A stretch of DNA of 17,995 nt from DASYAE01 sp036501535 (GTDB taxonomy: Bacteria > Actinomycetota > Actinomycetes > Streptomycetales > Catenulisporaceae). This document shows positions 6,349 through 13,579 of this stretch, piece by piece. Where the stretch lies: the NCBI GenBank assembly GCA_036501535.1, contig DASYAE010000266.1:1-17995 (forward strand). Reading direction: 5' to 3'. The notes below the pieces were generated by a model, which saw only the letters and a list, made by a program, of their open reading frames with translations, did not search any database and was not told where the DNA came from. Both the position numbers and the translations under genes were made by a program. Each line of letters starts with the position of its first letter. The first letter of the stretch is position 1.

Positions 6349-7266
6349 GTGACGGCAAACCGGTACGCCGGTGCGTGCAAGACCTGCGGGCGGACGGTGC
6401 CCGCGGAAGCCGGCGAGCTGCGCAAGCAGGCCGAGGCGTGGGTGGTCTACCACGTCGAGTGCCTGCCTGCTCCCTCACCCGGCTGGCACACCGGCCTGCT
6501 CGGTTCCTTCGACACCGAGACGACGGGCACTGATCCGTTCGCCGCCCGGCTGGTCTCGGCCGCGTTCGTCACCTCGGCGGGCGGGCGGCGCGAGTTCCTG
6601 GTCGACCCCGGCGTGGAGATCCCGGCGGAGGCGACCGCAGTGCACGGGATCAGCACCGAGCAGGCGCGCACGCTCGGCGCGAGGCCGCAGGCCGCCCTGG
6701 ACGAGATCGCCGCGCTGCTGGCCGGGCACCTGGCCGCCGGGGCGCCGCTGATCGTGTTCAACGCGCCGTTCGACCTGACCCTGCTGGAGGCCGAGCTGGC
6801 GCGGCACGGCCTCGAGCCGCTCGGCCGGCGGGCCGGCGCGATCCGGCCGGTGGTCGACCCGCTGCTGATCGACCGGACGCTGGACAAGTACCGCAAGGGC
6901 AGCAGGACCCTGGAAGCGCAGTGCGCGCACTACGGCGTGACGATCAAGAACGCGCACGACGCCTGCGCGGACGCGGTGGCCGCCATGGAGGTGGCCAAGG
7001 CCCAGGCGGCGAAGTTCTCCGAACTGGCCGAGGCCTCGCTGGCCGACCTGCACGACAGGCAGGTCGTCTGGAGCGAGGCCTCGGAGCGGGACTACGCGGC
7101 CTATCGGGCGCGGCGCGGCGAGTCGCACACCCCGCAGGTCGGCTGGCCGGTGCGGGTGAAGACGGCGGCGGCCGCGGCTGTGCCCGGTCAGCCGTCCGAG
7201 CGCGACCGGGTCAGCACGAAGGACTCGAGCGGGGTGACCGCGCCGCCGGGGACGGCGACGTTGTAA
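6349..7266 (+). CDS. DEDDh 3'-5' exonuclease (DnaQ/epsilon-like) with N-terminal Cys/His cluster
   Basis: RNase-T/DnaQ-fold exonuclease, 305 residues. ExoI is F-D-T-E-T-T-G with Asp55 and Glu57. ExoII is F-N-A-P-F-D with Asp142. ExoIII is H-D-A-C-A-D with His203 and Asp208, so all DEDDh metal and base residues are present. Ahead of the nuclease, C-K-T-C at 10-13 and H-V-E-C at 35-38 could bind zinc. It is not the replicative epsilon subunit by context; a repair, proofreading or nucleic-acid turnover role is inferred. The start is uncertain: GGAAGGG at 6330-6336 lies 12 nt from GTG 6349 and 3 nt from GTG 6340; ATG 6316 has no ribosome binding site. It is flanked by minus-strand genes, and its last 26 codons overlap the phosphatase gene. 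Confidence 0.85.
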   Translation: MTANRYAGACKTCGRTVPAEAGELRKQAEAWVVYHVECLPAPSPGWHTGLLGSFDTETTGTDPFAARLVSAAFVTSAGGRREFLVDPGVEIPAEATAVHGISTEQARTLGARPQAALDEIAALLAGHLAAGAPLIVFNAPFDLTLLEAELARHGLEPLGRRAGAIRPVVDPLLIDRTLDKYRKGSRTLEAQCAHYGVTIKNAHDACADAVAAMEVAKAQAAKFSELAEASLADLHDRQVVWSEASERDYAAYRARRGESHTPQVGWPVRVKTAAAAAVPGQPSERDRVSTKDSSGVTAPPGTATL

Positions 7267-8933
7267 TAGGTCACCCGGATGCTGGTCTGGCCGCCGGGCC
7301 GGGTGCCCGGGTCGACGTCGAAGGACGCGAAGCCGTAGGGGTGGGTCAGGTCCCTGACCGCGGACCAGACGGCCTGCTCGGAGACGTAGACCGGCGGCCG
7401 CTTGCCGCTCGAGCCGACCGGGCCGACCGCGGTGATGACCTTGCCGGTGCCGTCGGTGAAGAACTCGCCGTTGCTCGGCGCGCTGGTCCCGCCGCCGCCG
7501 AGCACCATGTGCACGGTGCCCTTGGAGGTGTCGATCACGTCGGTGGCGGAGGAGACCGGGTTCGGGGTCAGCGTCGCCGAGCCGGAGACCGTGCCGCGCA
7601 CGGCGAAGGAGCGCTCGTAGTCGTGCTCGTGGCCGCACAGCACGAGGTCCACGCCGTACTGGTCGAACAGCGGGCCCCAGTTCTGCCGGATGCCGAGGTC
7701 GGCGCCGTTGGCGTTGGACGAGCTGATGATCACCTGGTGCATGCAGACCACGATCCAGTCCACGCTCTTCGACGACCGGGCCGCCTTGAGCTGCTGCTCG
7801 AGCCAGGCCTTCTGCGCGCCGCCGCTGTAGCCGTTGACGTACGAGTCGCCGGCGTCCTGCAGCGCCACGTCGTCGTTCTGCAGCACGATCACCCGCACGC
7901 CGCCGACCTGGAAGGTGTACCAGAGTCCGTCCCAGTCCGCCGAGCCGTTGGAGGGCAGCGCGAACCGGGTCAGGAAGGACTGGTAGCCGATCGGGCCGTT
8001 GCCGAGTTCGTTCTCGTGGTTGCCGGCCGCCGGCATCCACGGCCGGTAGCGGGCCGAGCGGGTGTTGTTGGCGAAGAAGGAGTTCCAGGTGCGCACCCGG
8101 TCCGGGGTCAGGTTGGCGTAGCAGAGGTCGCCGTTGAGCAGGTGGAACAGCGGCTGGATCAGCTCGATGCCGTGCACGATGTCGGCGGCGGCGGGCGAGG
8201 GGATGCCGGCGATGCCGGCCGAGTAGGTCCCGGCGGCGGAGCCGGTGCCGGGCACCCAGGCGGCGGTCGGCACCGACTGGTCGCCGAAGCTGGTGAAGGT
8301 GAACGGGACCCGGCCGGTGGGCGCGGTGCGGAAGGTGCCCGCATCGGGCAGCACGCCGTCGGCGAGCGCCGCATAGATATGGGTCGTGTCCGGCCTGAGG
8401 CCGCTCAGCGCCGCGTGATTGACGTAGACCTCGTTGCCGCTGGCCGCGTCGATATACGTGCGCGTGGTCGCGGTGACCTCGCTGCCGAAGCCGCCGTCCG
8501 CGGTGCCGAAGCGCACCTGCGGCCTGGAGACCGGCACGACCGTGGACCAGGAGACGGTCATCTGCCGGGTCGGGTCGGCGCCGAAGGTCAAGTGCAGCCC
8601 GTCGACCGGGGGCGCGCCGAGCTTCTCCGGCTGGCGCCAGAGCAGCGGCGTCGCGGCGGAGGACGGCGTGGTCGACGCGGCGGCGCTCGAGCCGCTGCCC
8701 GAAGCTGTTGCCGAGGGAGCGGCGGCGGCCTCGGCGGTCTGCGCGCCGAGCACGACCGGGGCCGCGGCCAGCGCGCCGCCGACGGCGATCGCCCGGAGGG
8801 TGGAGCGGCGGCTGACCGGGAGCGGGCCGATGGATCCGGGCGCCGCGGCCGCGTCCGCAGCATCGCAGTGTACTGTTTCCATCGGCGCGTTCTCGGGTAC
8901 TCCGTCCCCATTGAGCACTGCTTTGTCGAGCAC
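7188..8933 (-). CDS. TAT-exported purple acid phosphatase / metallophosphoesterase
   Basis: Dinuclear-metal phosphohydrolase of the purple acid phosphatase type, 581 residues, probably releasing phosphate from esters outside the cell. A twin-arginine signal S-R-R-S-T-L-R at 41-47 precedes a hydrophobic Ala/Val stretch and an A-Q-T-A-E-A cleavage site near 69. A Ser/Thr/Ala-rich linker and an N-terminal fibronectin-like domain (about 110-210) follow. The catalytic domain has F-G-D-Q, N-G-D-L-C-Y-A, A-G-N-H-E, V-C-M-H-Q and C-G-H-E-H-D-Y-E-R, the expected metal ligands. GTG 8933 is preceded by GGGAGG at 5 nt. ATG 8999 opens the same frame but lacks a ribosome binding site. It sits alone downstream of glnD, and its 3' end overlaps the exonuclease antisense. 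Exact substrate is unknown. Confidence 0.92.
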   Translation of the reverse strand: MLDKAVLNGDGVPENAPMETVHCDAADAAAAPGSIGPLPVSRRSTLRAIAVGGALAAAPVVLGAQTAEAAAAPSATASGSGSSAAASTTPSSAATPLLWRQPEKLGAPPVDGLHLTFGADPTRQMTVSWSTVVPVSRPQVRFGTADGGFGSEVTATTRTYIDAASGNEVYVNHAALSGLRPDTTHIYAALADGVLPDAGTFRTAPTGRVPFTFTSFGDQSVPTAAWVPGTGSAAGTYSAGIAGIPSPAAADIVHGIELIQPLFHLLNGDLCYANLTPDRVRTWNSFFANNTRSARYRPWMPAAGNHENELGNGPIGYQSFLTRFALPSNGSADWDGLWYTFQVGGVRVIVLQNDDVALQDAGDSYVNGYSGGAQKAWLEQQLKAARSSKSVDWIVVCMHQVIISSSNANGADLGIRQNWGPLFDQYGVDLVLCGHEHDYERSFAVRGTVSGSATLTPNPVSSATDVIDTSKGTVHMVLGGGGTSAPSNGEFFTDGTGKVITAVGPVGSSGKRPPVYVSEQAVWSAVRDLTHPYGFASFDVDPGTRPGGQTSIRVTYYNVAVPGGAVTPLESFVLTRSRSDG

Positions 8934-8937
8934 CGGG

Positions 8938-8944
8938 TCCTCCC
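8938..8944 (-). promoter_or_regulatory. Ribosome binding site of the phosphatase gene
   Basis: GGGAGGA lies 4-5 nt before GTG 8933. It supports that start over ATG 8999 and gives the TAT signal a 40-residue N-region. Confidence 0.65.
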
Positions 8945-9083
8945 GCTGGACGCGTTGAAGCGTGGGCATGTGGGCATGTACGCAGTCGGCTGTGAACATA
9001 GCCGCGGTGCGTAAGGCCCGCAGTAGCTTCCCGGTGAACTTGGCGTGGAATTAGAGCGCGACGCACGGGACGGTGGCGGCGCG

Positions 9084-11540
9084 TCAGGGCATCGCTTCGG
9101 CGATCTCGGCGACGACCGCCTCGGCGTGCTTGGGATTCAGGCGCTCGCCCTCGGGATCGGTGAGGTAGAACACGTCGACCGCCTCGGCGCCGAGGGTGGA
9201 TACGCGCGCGGTCGCGATGCTCGCGCCGGCGCGGGCGATCGCGGCGCAGACCCGGTAGAGCAGGCCGGGCGTGTCTCGGGCGCGCACCTCGACCACGGTC
9301 GCGAGCAATGAGGCGTCGTCCACGAGGCCGACGGTCGGCGCGGCCACCAGCAGCGCGCGGCTGACCGGGCTGGATTCCGCGTCGCGGGCCTTCATCCGCT
9401 CGGCCGGGTCGATCCGGCCGGCCAGCGCCCCGCGCAGATCGGTGCGCAGCCGGGAGACGTCCGGCAGGTCGCCGAACTCGGCGGCGACGGTCCAGCGCTG
9501 CACCGCCCAGGTCCGATCAGTGCCAGTCGAATCAGCACTCTGTGAGTCGGCGCCGGCGGTCTCGACGTCGGCCGCGAGGATGCGCAGCCGGCTCAGGCTG
9601 AGCACGCCGGCGACCGTGGCCAGCACGCCGAGTTCGTCGGGCAGCGCGATGTCGAGCCGGGCGACGCCGGCGCCGCCGGGGGCCAGGGCGAGCACCGCGA
9701 GGCCGTCCGGCGCCGCGGCCGCGCGGGCGGCCAGGGCCGAGCCGTCGAAGGCCGGCGGGGCAGGCGCCGGGCGGCCGGCCAGCGAGGCGCGGGCCCGGTC
9801 CGCGAGGGCGCCGATCAGGGCCGTGCGCCAGCGGTTCCAGACCGCCGGGCCGGTGGCCTCGCTGTCCGCCTCGGTGAGCGCGTGCAGCAGCGCGACGAAC
9901 TCGCCCGGGTCCGCCGAGAAGGGACCGGCGTCGTCCGGCGGCCGGGCGGCCGCCAGCAGCGCCTCGAGCGTCGCCGGGTCCTCCGGGTCCCGGTGCATCG
10001 CGAGCTGGGCGAGCAGCAGGTGGTGGCGCACGAGCGCGGCGAGCACCGCGGCGTCGGCCGCGTTGAAGCCGATCCGCGGGGCGAGCGAGTCGACGATCGC
10101 GGCGCCGCTCTCCCCGTGGTCGCCAGGCAGGCCCTTGCCCAGGTCGTGGCAGACCGCTGCGACGAGCAGCAGGTCGGGGCGGGCGACCCGGCGGGCGCGG
10201 GAGGCGGCGTGCACCGCGGTCTGCACCGAGTGCCGGTCGACGGTGTGGATGTGTAGGGCGTTGCGCTGCGGCAGGCAGCGGATCCGCTCCCACTCCGGCA
10301 GCAGCCGCACCAGCAGGCCGGTGCGGTCGAGCGCTTCCCAGACCTCGATCAGGCCGGGCCCGGCGCCGAGCAGCCGGACGAACTCCTCGCGGGCGGGGCG
10401 CGGCCACCGGTCCGGCAGCGGCGCCGCCTCGTCGGCCAGCCGGCGCAGCGCGGAGGGGGCGAGCGGCAGCCCGGCCGCGGCCGCGGCGGCGGCCGCGCGC
10501 AGCAGCAGGACCGGGTCCTTGGCCGGGTCGGCGGCCAGCGCGAGGCTGGCCTCGCCGTCCGCCTCGACGACGCCGTCGGCCAGTGGGACCCGCTCGGCGG
10601 CGGCGCTCGAGGAGCCGAACAGCTGGCGGCGCGCACCGCTCAGAAAGCCGGAGCGGGCGCCCTGTGTTCTCTCGTTCTCGGCCAGGATCTGGCCGATGCG
10701 CCGCCACGCGGTGTCGCAGGCGAAGGCGATGGTGCGGGCCGCGTCGGCGACCACGGCGAGCAGTTCGTCCGCGCCGCCGTCCAGCTCGAGCAGCCGGGCC
10801 ACCTCGTCCTGCTCCTGGAGCAGGAGCCGGTCGGCGGATCGGCCGGTCGCGATGTGCAGGGTGTCGCGCACGTCGAGCAGCCGGGCCAGCGCGAGTTCCG
10901 GCTCGCCGTGCGGGGTGTCGGCGAGCCAGGAGGCTGAGATCGCGGTGAGCAGGTACGCGTCGCGCAGGCCGCCGATCGCCTCCTTGAGGTCGCCCTCGAG
11001 CCGGTAGGCCAGCTCGCCGTGCAGCCGCAGCCGTTCGGCGCGGCTGGCCCTGGCCTCGGGCAGCCGGGCGCGGGCCGCGGCGCGCCAGTCGGCCAGCGCG
11101 GAAGCGCGCAGCTGCGCGGTCAGCTCGGCCTCGCCGGCGACGTGACGAGCCGTCAGCAGGCCGAGCGCGACGGGAAGATCCTCCTTGGCCACGGACCTGG
11201 CCTGCCCGACGCTGCGCACCGAGTGGTCGAGCTTGACCTTCGCGTCCCAGACCGGATACCAGATCGCGTCGGCCAGCGCGGCGATCCGGGCCGGCTTCGC
11301 CGAGTCCTCGTGCAGCAGCACGACGTCCAGGTCGCTGCCCGGCGAGAGCTCGCCGCGGCCGTAGCCGCCCACGGCGACCAGCGCGGTGCGTCCGGCCGGG
11401 CTCGCCGCGCCCGCGCTCTCGTGCAGCTCGGTCAACCACTGGTCCGCCGCCTCGGAGAGCGCGGAGCGCAGCCCAGGGCCGCGCAACCCCGATTCGATCA
11501 GCTCCGCGCGCCGCTGCGCGTAGGTCCGCCCGACCGCCAT
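9084..11540 (-). CDS. glnD: PII nucleotidyltransferase GlnD (uridylyl-/adenylyltransferase)
   Basis: Bifunctional nitrogen sensor that modifies and demodifies GlnK. In Streptomyces and Corynebacterium the modification is adenylylation of Tyr51. The 818-residue product has the nucleotidyltransferase motif V-G-G-Y-G-R-G-E-L-S-P-G-S-D-L-D near 57-72. An HD hydrolase domain at about 430-560 holds H-I-H-T-V-D-R-H-S-V and C-H-D-L-G-K-G. Two C-terminal ACT domains lie near 615-650 (A-L-P-D-E-L-G-V-L-A-T-V-A-G-V) and 745-800 (A-R-D-T-P-G-L-L-Y-R-V). ATG 11540 has GAGG 6 nt upstream; the frame is open to 11621. It is third in amtB-glnK-glnD, separated from glnK by 114 nt containing a strong hairpin, so its dosage may differ from that of the first two genes. 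Confidence 0.95.
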   Translation of the reverse strand: MAVGRTYAQRRAELIESGLRGPGLRSALSEAADQWLTELHESAGAASPAGRTALVAVGGYGRGELSPGSDLDVVLLHEDSAKPARIAALADAIWYPVWDAKVKLDHSVRSVGQARSVAKEDLPVALGLLTARHVAGEAELTAQLRASALADWRAAARARLPEARASRAERLRLHGELAYRLEGDLKEAIGGLRDAYLLTAISASWLADTPHGEPELALARLLDVRDTLHIATGRSADRLLLQEQDEVARLLELDGGADELLAVVADAARTIAFACDTAWRRIGQILAENERTQGARSGFLSGARRQLFGSSSAAAERVPLADGVVEADGEASLALAADPAKDPVLLLRAAAAAAAAGLPLAPSALRRLADEAAPLPDRWPRPAREEFVRLLGAGPGLIEVWEALDRTGLLVRLLPEWERIRCLPQRNALHIHTVDRHSVQTAVHAASRARRVARPDLLLVAAVCHDLGKGLPGDHGESGAAIVDSLAPRIGFNAADAAVLAALVRHHLLLAQLAMHRDPEDPATLEALLAAARPPDDAGPFSADPGEFVALLHALTEADSEATGPAVWNRWRTALIGALADRARASLAGRPAPAPPAFDGSALAARAAAAPDGLAVLALAPGGAGVARLDIALPDELGVLATVAGVLSLSRLRILAADVETAGADSQSADSTGTDRTWAVQRWTVAAEFGDLPDVSRLRTDLRGALAGRIDPAERMKARDAESSPVSRALLVAAPTVGLVDDASLLATVVEVRARDTPGLLYRVCAAIARAGASIATARVSTLGAEAVDVFYLTDPEGERLNPKHAEAVVAEIAEAMP

Positions 11541-11599
11541 GGCCCGCCTCGCTCTCCCCTGGTCTGGTCCTCGGTCCGCCTTTGCGCCGGAAATGCGGG

Positions 11600-11632
11600 C
11601 GCGGATCCCGGCACGCCGCACCGGGATCCGCG
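11600..11632 (-). terminator. Perfect 12-bp hairpin between glnK and glnD (attenuator or terminator)
   Basis: The arms 11600-11611 (CGCGGATCCCGG) and 11621-11632 (CCGGGATCCGCG) are exact reverse complements with a 9-nt loop. On the minus strand the stem begins 22 nt after the glnK stop. What follows is CCCGCATTTCC, a poor T-tract, so termination may be partial. Actinobacterial terminators often lack U-runs. It could equally stabilise the amtB-glnK mRNA 3' end. Confidence 0.65.
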
Positions 11633-11654
11633 TCCTTCGACCGTTCCGAGCTGC

Positions 11655-11993
11655 CTACAGCGCCTCGGCGCCGCGCTCGCCGGTGCGGACCCGAACGACG
11701 GTCTCGACCGGGGTGACCCAGACCTTCCCGTCGCCGATCTTGCCGGTCTGGGCGGCCTTGGAGACCACGTCGAGCAGGGTCTCCACGTCGTGGTCCTCGA
11801 CCAGCAGGTCGAGCTTGACCTTCGGGACCAGGTCGATGGTGTACTCGGCGCCGCGGTAGACCTCGGTGTGACCGCGCTGGCGGCCGTAACCGTTCGCCTC
11901 GGTGACGGTCAGCCCGTGGACGCCGAAGGACTGCAGGGCCGCCTTGACTTCGTCGAGCTTGTAGGGCTTGATGACCGCGGTGATCAACTTCAT
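11655..11993 (-). CDS. glnK: PII nitrogen regulatory protein GlnK
   Basis: Trimeric signal protein that senses ATP/ADP and 2-oxoglutarate and blocks AmtB under ammonium sufficiency. The 112-residue product starts M-K-L-I-T-A-V-I-K-P. The T-loop contains G-Y-G-R-Q-R-G-H-T-E-V-Y-R-G-A-E-Y with the modifiable Tyr exactly at residue 51. The B and C loops are seen in G-K-I-G-D-G-K-V-W-V and the C-terminal V-V-R-V-R-T-G-E-R-G. Length and motifs are canonical. Its ATG shares ATGA with the amtB stop (4-nt overlap), and GAGG lies 7 nt upstream, so it is translationally coupled to amtB, the usual pairing. Confidence 0.98.
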   Translation of the reverse strand: MKLITAVIKPYKLDEVKAALQSFGVHGLTVTEANGYGRQRGHTEVYRGAEYTIDLVPKVKLDLLVEDHDVETLLDVVSKAAQTGKIGDGKVWVTPVETVVRVRTGERGAEAL

Positions 11994-13378
11994 GGATTGA
12001 CCTCGGCCTTCTCGGCTGTTGAGGGGTCGGTGATGGATTCCACAGATGGTGGTGCGGTCGCCGCTGCGACGTTCGCCGCCGCGCGGTGCAGGGCGCCGGA
12101 CAGGCCGCCCCAGTCATAGGCGGTCTCGGCGTGCTCGGTCTGGTCCACGCCGGTGACCTCGTCCTCCTCGCTGACCCGCAGCCCGATCGTCTTGTGCACG
12201 GCGAAGGCCAGGATCAGCGAGACCGTGAAGGAGTACCCGAACACGATGCCGGCGCCCTCGCTCTGGGCGAGCAGCTGGTCGATCCCGCCGCCGTAGAACA
12301 GGCCGGCGCGCGCGCCGTTGGTGTAGCCGGCCACCTCGGCCGGGGCGGCGAAGAGGCCGATCAGCAGGGTGCCGAGGATGCCGCCGACCAGGTGCACGCC
12401 GACCACGTCGAGCGAGTCGTCGAAGCCGAAGCGCCACTTCATGTTCACCGCGTAGCAGCAGACGAAGCCGGGGATCAGGCCGACGAAGATGGCGCCGATC
12501 GGGCTGACCGAGGCGCAGGCCGGGGTGATCGCGACCAGGCCGGCGACCGCGCCGGAGGCGGCGCCGACGGTGGTGAACTTGCCGTGCTGGATCTTCTCCG
12601 CGGCCAGCCAGCCGATCACCGCGGTGCATGTGGCGACCTGGGTGTTCATGAAGACCACCGAGGCCTGGCCGGAGGCGGTCAGCGCGGAGCCGGCGTTGAA
12701 GCCGAACCAGCCGAACCACAGCAGCGCGGCGCCGAGCATCACGAACGGCACGTTGTGCGGGCGCATCGGGTCCCGCTTGAAGCCGACCCGCCGCCCGATC
12801 ACCAGGGCGCAGGCCAGCGCTCCGGCACCGGCGTTTATGTGCACCGCGGTGCCGCCGGCGAAGTCCATCACGTGCAGCTTGGCGTTGATGAAGCCGTTGG
12901 GCGAGAAGACCCAGTGGGCGACCGGGAAGTAGATCAGGGTGACCCAGCCGCACACGTACACGGTCCAGCCGACGAACTTGGTCCGGTCCGCTATCGCGCC
13001 GGATATCAGCGCCGGGGTGATGATCGCGAACATCAGCTGGAAGCAGGCGACCGCGAACAGCGGGACGCCGGTGCTGCCGTAGAGGTCCGCCTTACCGGTT
13101 ATCCCGGTGTTGATGTCGTGCATCCCCCACTGGGCCAGCGTGCCCCATATGGAGTTGCCGGAGGCGTTGTTGGCGTTGCCGAAGGAGACAGACCAGCCGT
13201 AGAGCACCCACGCCACGGTCACTACCGCGATGCAGATGAAGTTCATCATGAGCATGTTCAGGACGCTCTTCGCGCGGACCATGCCGCCGTAGAAGAACGC
13301 GAGGCCGGGGGTCATCAGCAGCACGAGCGCGGAACTCGCCAGCACCCAGGCCGTGTTGCCGGTGTCGAGGGTTGGCAT
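11990..13378 (-). CDS. amtB: Ammonium transporter AmtB
   Basis: Amt/Mep/Rh channel for ammonium uptake, 462 residues with about 11 membrane segments. The N-terminus has L-M-T-P-G-L-A-F-F-Y-G-G-M-V-R. The twin pore histidines are His180 (D-F-A-G-G-T-A-V-H-I-N-A-G) and His329 (G-V-H-L-V-G-G-I-L-G). The phenylalanine gate matches Phe113 (C-F-Q) and Phe225 (W-F-G-W-F-G-F-N-A-G). The cytoplasmic tail of about 65 residues is longer than the E. coli one. ATG 13378 is preceded by GAAGGA at 13 nt, a weak spacing. It is the first gene of amtB-glnK-glnD, with a GlnR-type operator 165-200 nt upstream, so expression should rise under nitrogen limitation. Confidence 0.97.
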   Translation of the reverse strand: MPTLDTGNTAWVLASSALVLLMTPGLAFFYGGMVRAKSVLNMLMMNFICIAVVTVAWVLYGWSVSFGNANNASGNSIWGTLAQWGMHDINTGITGKADLYGSTGVPLFAVACFQLMFAIITPALISGAIADRTKFVGWTVYVCGWVTLIYFPVAHWVFSPNGFINAKLHVMDFAGGTAVHINAGAGALACALVIGRRVGFKRDPMRPHNVPFVMLGAALLWFGWFGFNAGSALTASGQASVVFMNTQVATCTAVIGWLAAEKIQHGKFTTVGAASGAVAGLVAITPACASVSPIGAIFVGLIPGFVCCYAVNMKWRFGFDDSLDVVGVHLVGGILGTLLIGLFAAPAEVAGYTNGARAGLFYGGGIDQLLAQSEGAGIVFGYSFTVSLILAFAVHKTIGLRVSEEDEVTGVDQTEHAETAYDWGGLSGALHRAAANVAAATAPPSVESITDPSTAEKAEVNP

Positions 13379-13510
13379 CGATCGTCACGTATCCTTCGCG
13401 TGGCCCGTCCGGCCGCGGGCGCGGCGCGGGAACGCGCGGCGCTGCAGCCGGGTCGTGTACGGGGGGACATCCGGGGGTCGGGGGGACGCCGTCGTCGTAG
13501 CGAGAACACT

Positions 13511-13537
13511 CGCGGCGGGCCGTTACCGCCCGCCGCG
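13511..13537 (-). repeat. Perfect 10-bp inverted repeat in the amtB upstream region
   Basis: CGCGGCGGGC (13511-13520) and GCCCGCCGCG (13528-13537) are exact reverse complements with a 7-nt loop that reads GGTAACG on the minus strand. It lies between the GlnR box and the amtB start and 39 nt after the nsdA stop. It may terminate nsdA transcription (no T-run) or structure the amtB promoter/leader; TAACGG at 13520-13525 could serve as a -10. Confidence 0.6.
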
Positions 13538-13543
13538 TGAAAT

Positions 13544-13579
13544 GTTTCGGAGACGTGACTGATTGCTCAAACGAGTTAC
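13544..13579 (-). promoter_or_regulatory. GlnR-type nitrogen operator upstream of amtB
   Basis: On the minus strand GTCAC-n6-GAAAC (13559-13544) is a perfect match to the published Streptomyces GlnR half-box gTnAC-n6-GaAAC. A second, weaker unit GTAAC-n6-GAGCA (13579-13564) lies 4 nt further upstream, where the canonical separation is 6. amtB is a classic GlnR activation target. The distal unit overlaps the nsdA stop codon. The motif match is seen directly; binding is inferred. Confidence 0.75.

Noticed and set aside
6475..9066. Minus-strand open frame of over 800 codons across the phosphatase and exonuclease
   Set aside because: The translation is Arg/Pro-rich and non-homologous. The purple acid phosphatase frame and the plus-strand exonuclease explain the region.
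9532..12117. Minus-strand open frame of over 800 codons over glnD and glnK
   Set aside because: It is a shifted-frame shadow; glnD and glnK in other frames carry all family motifs.
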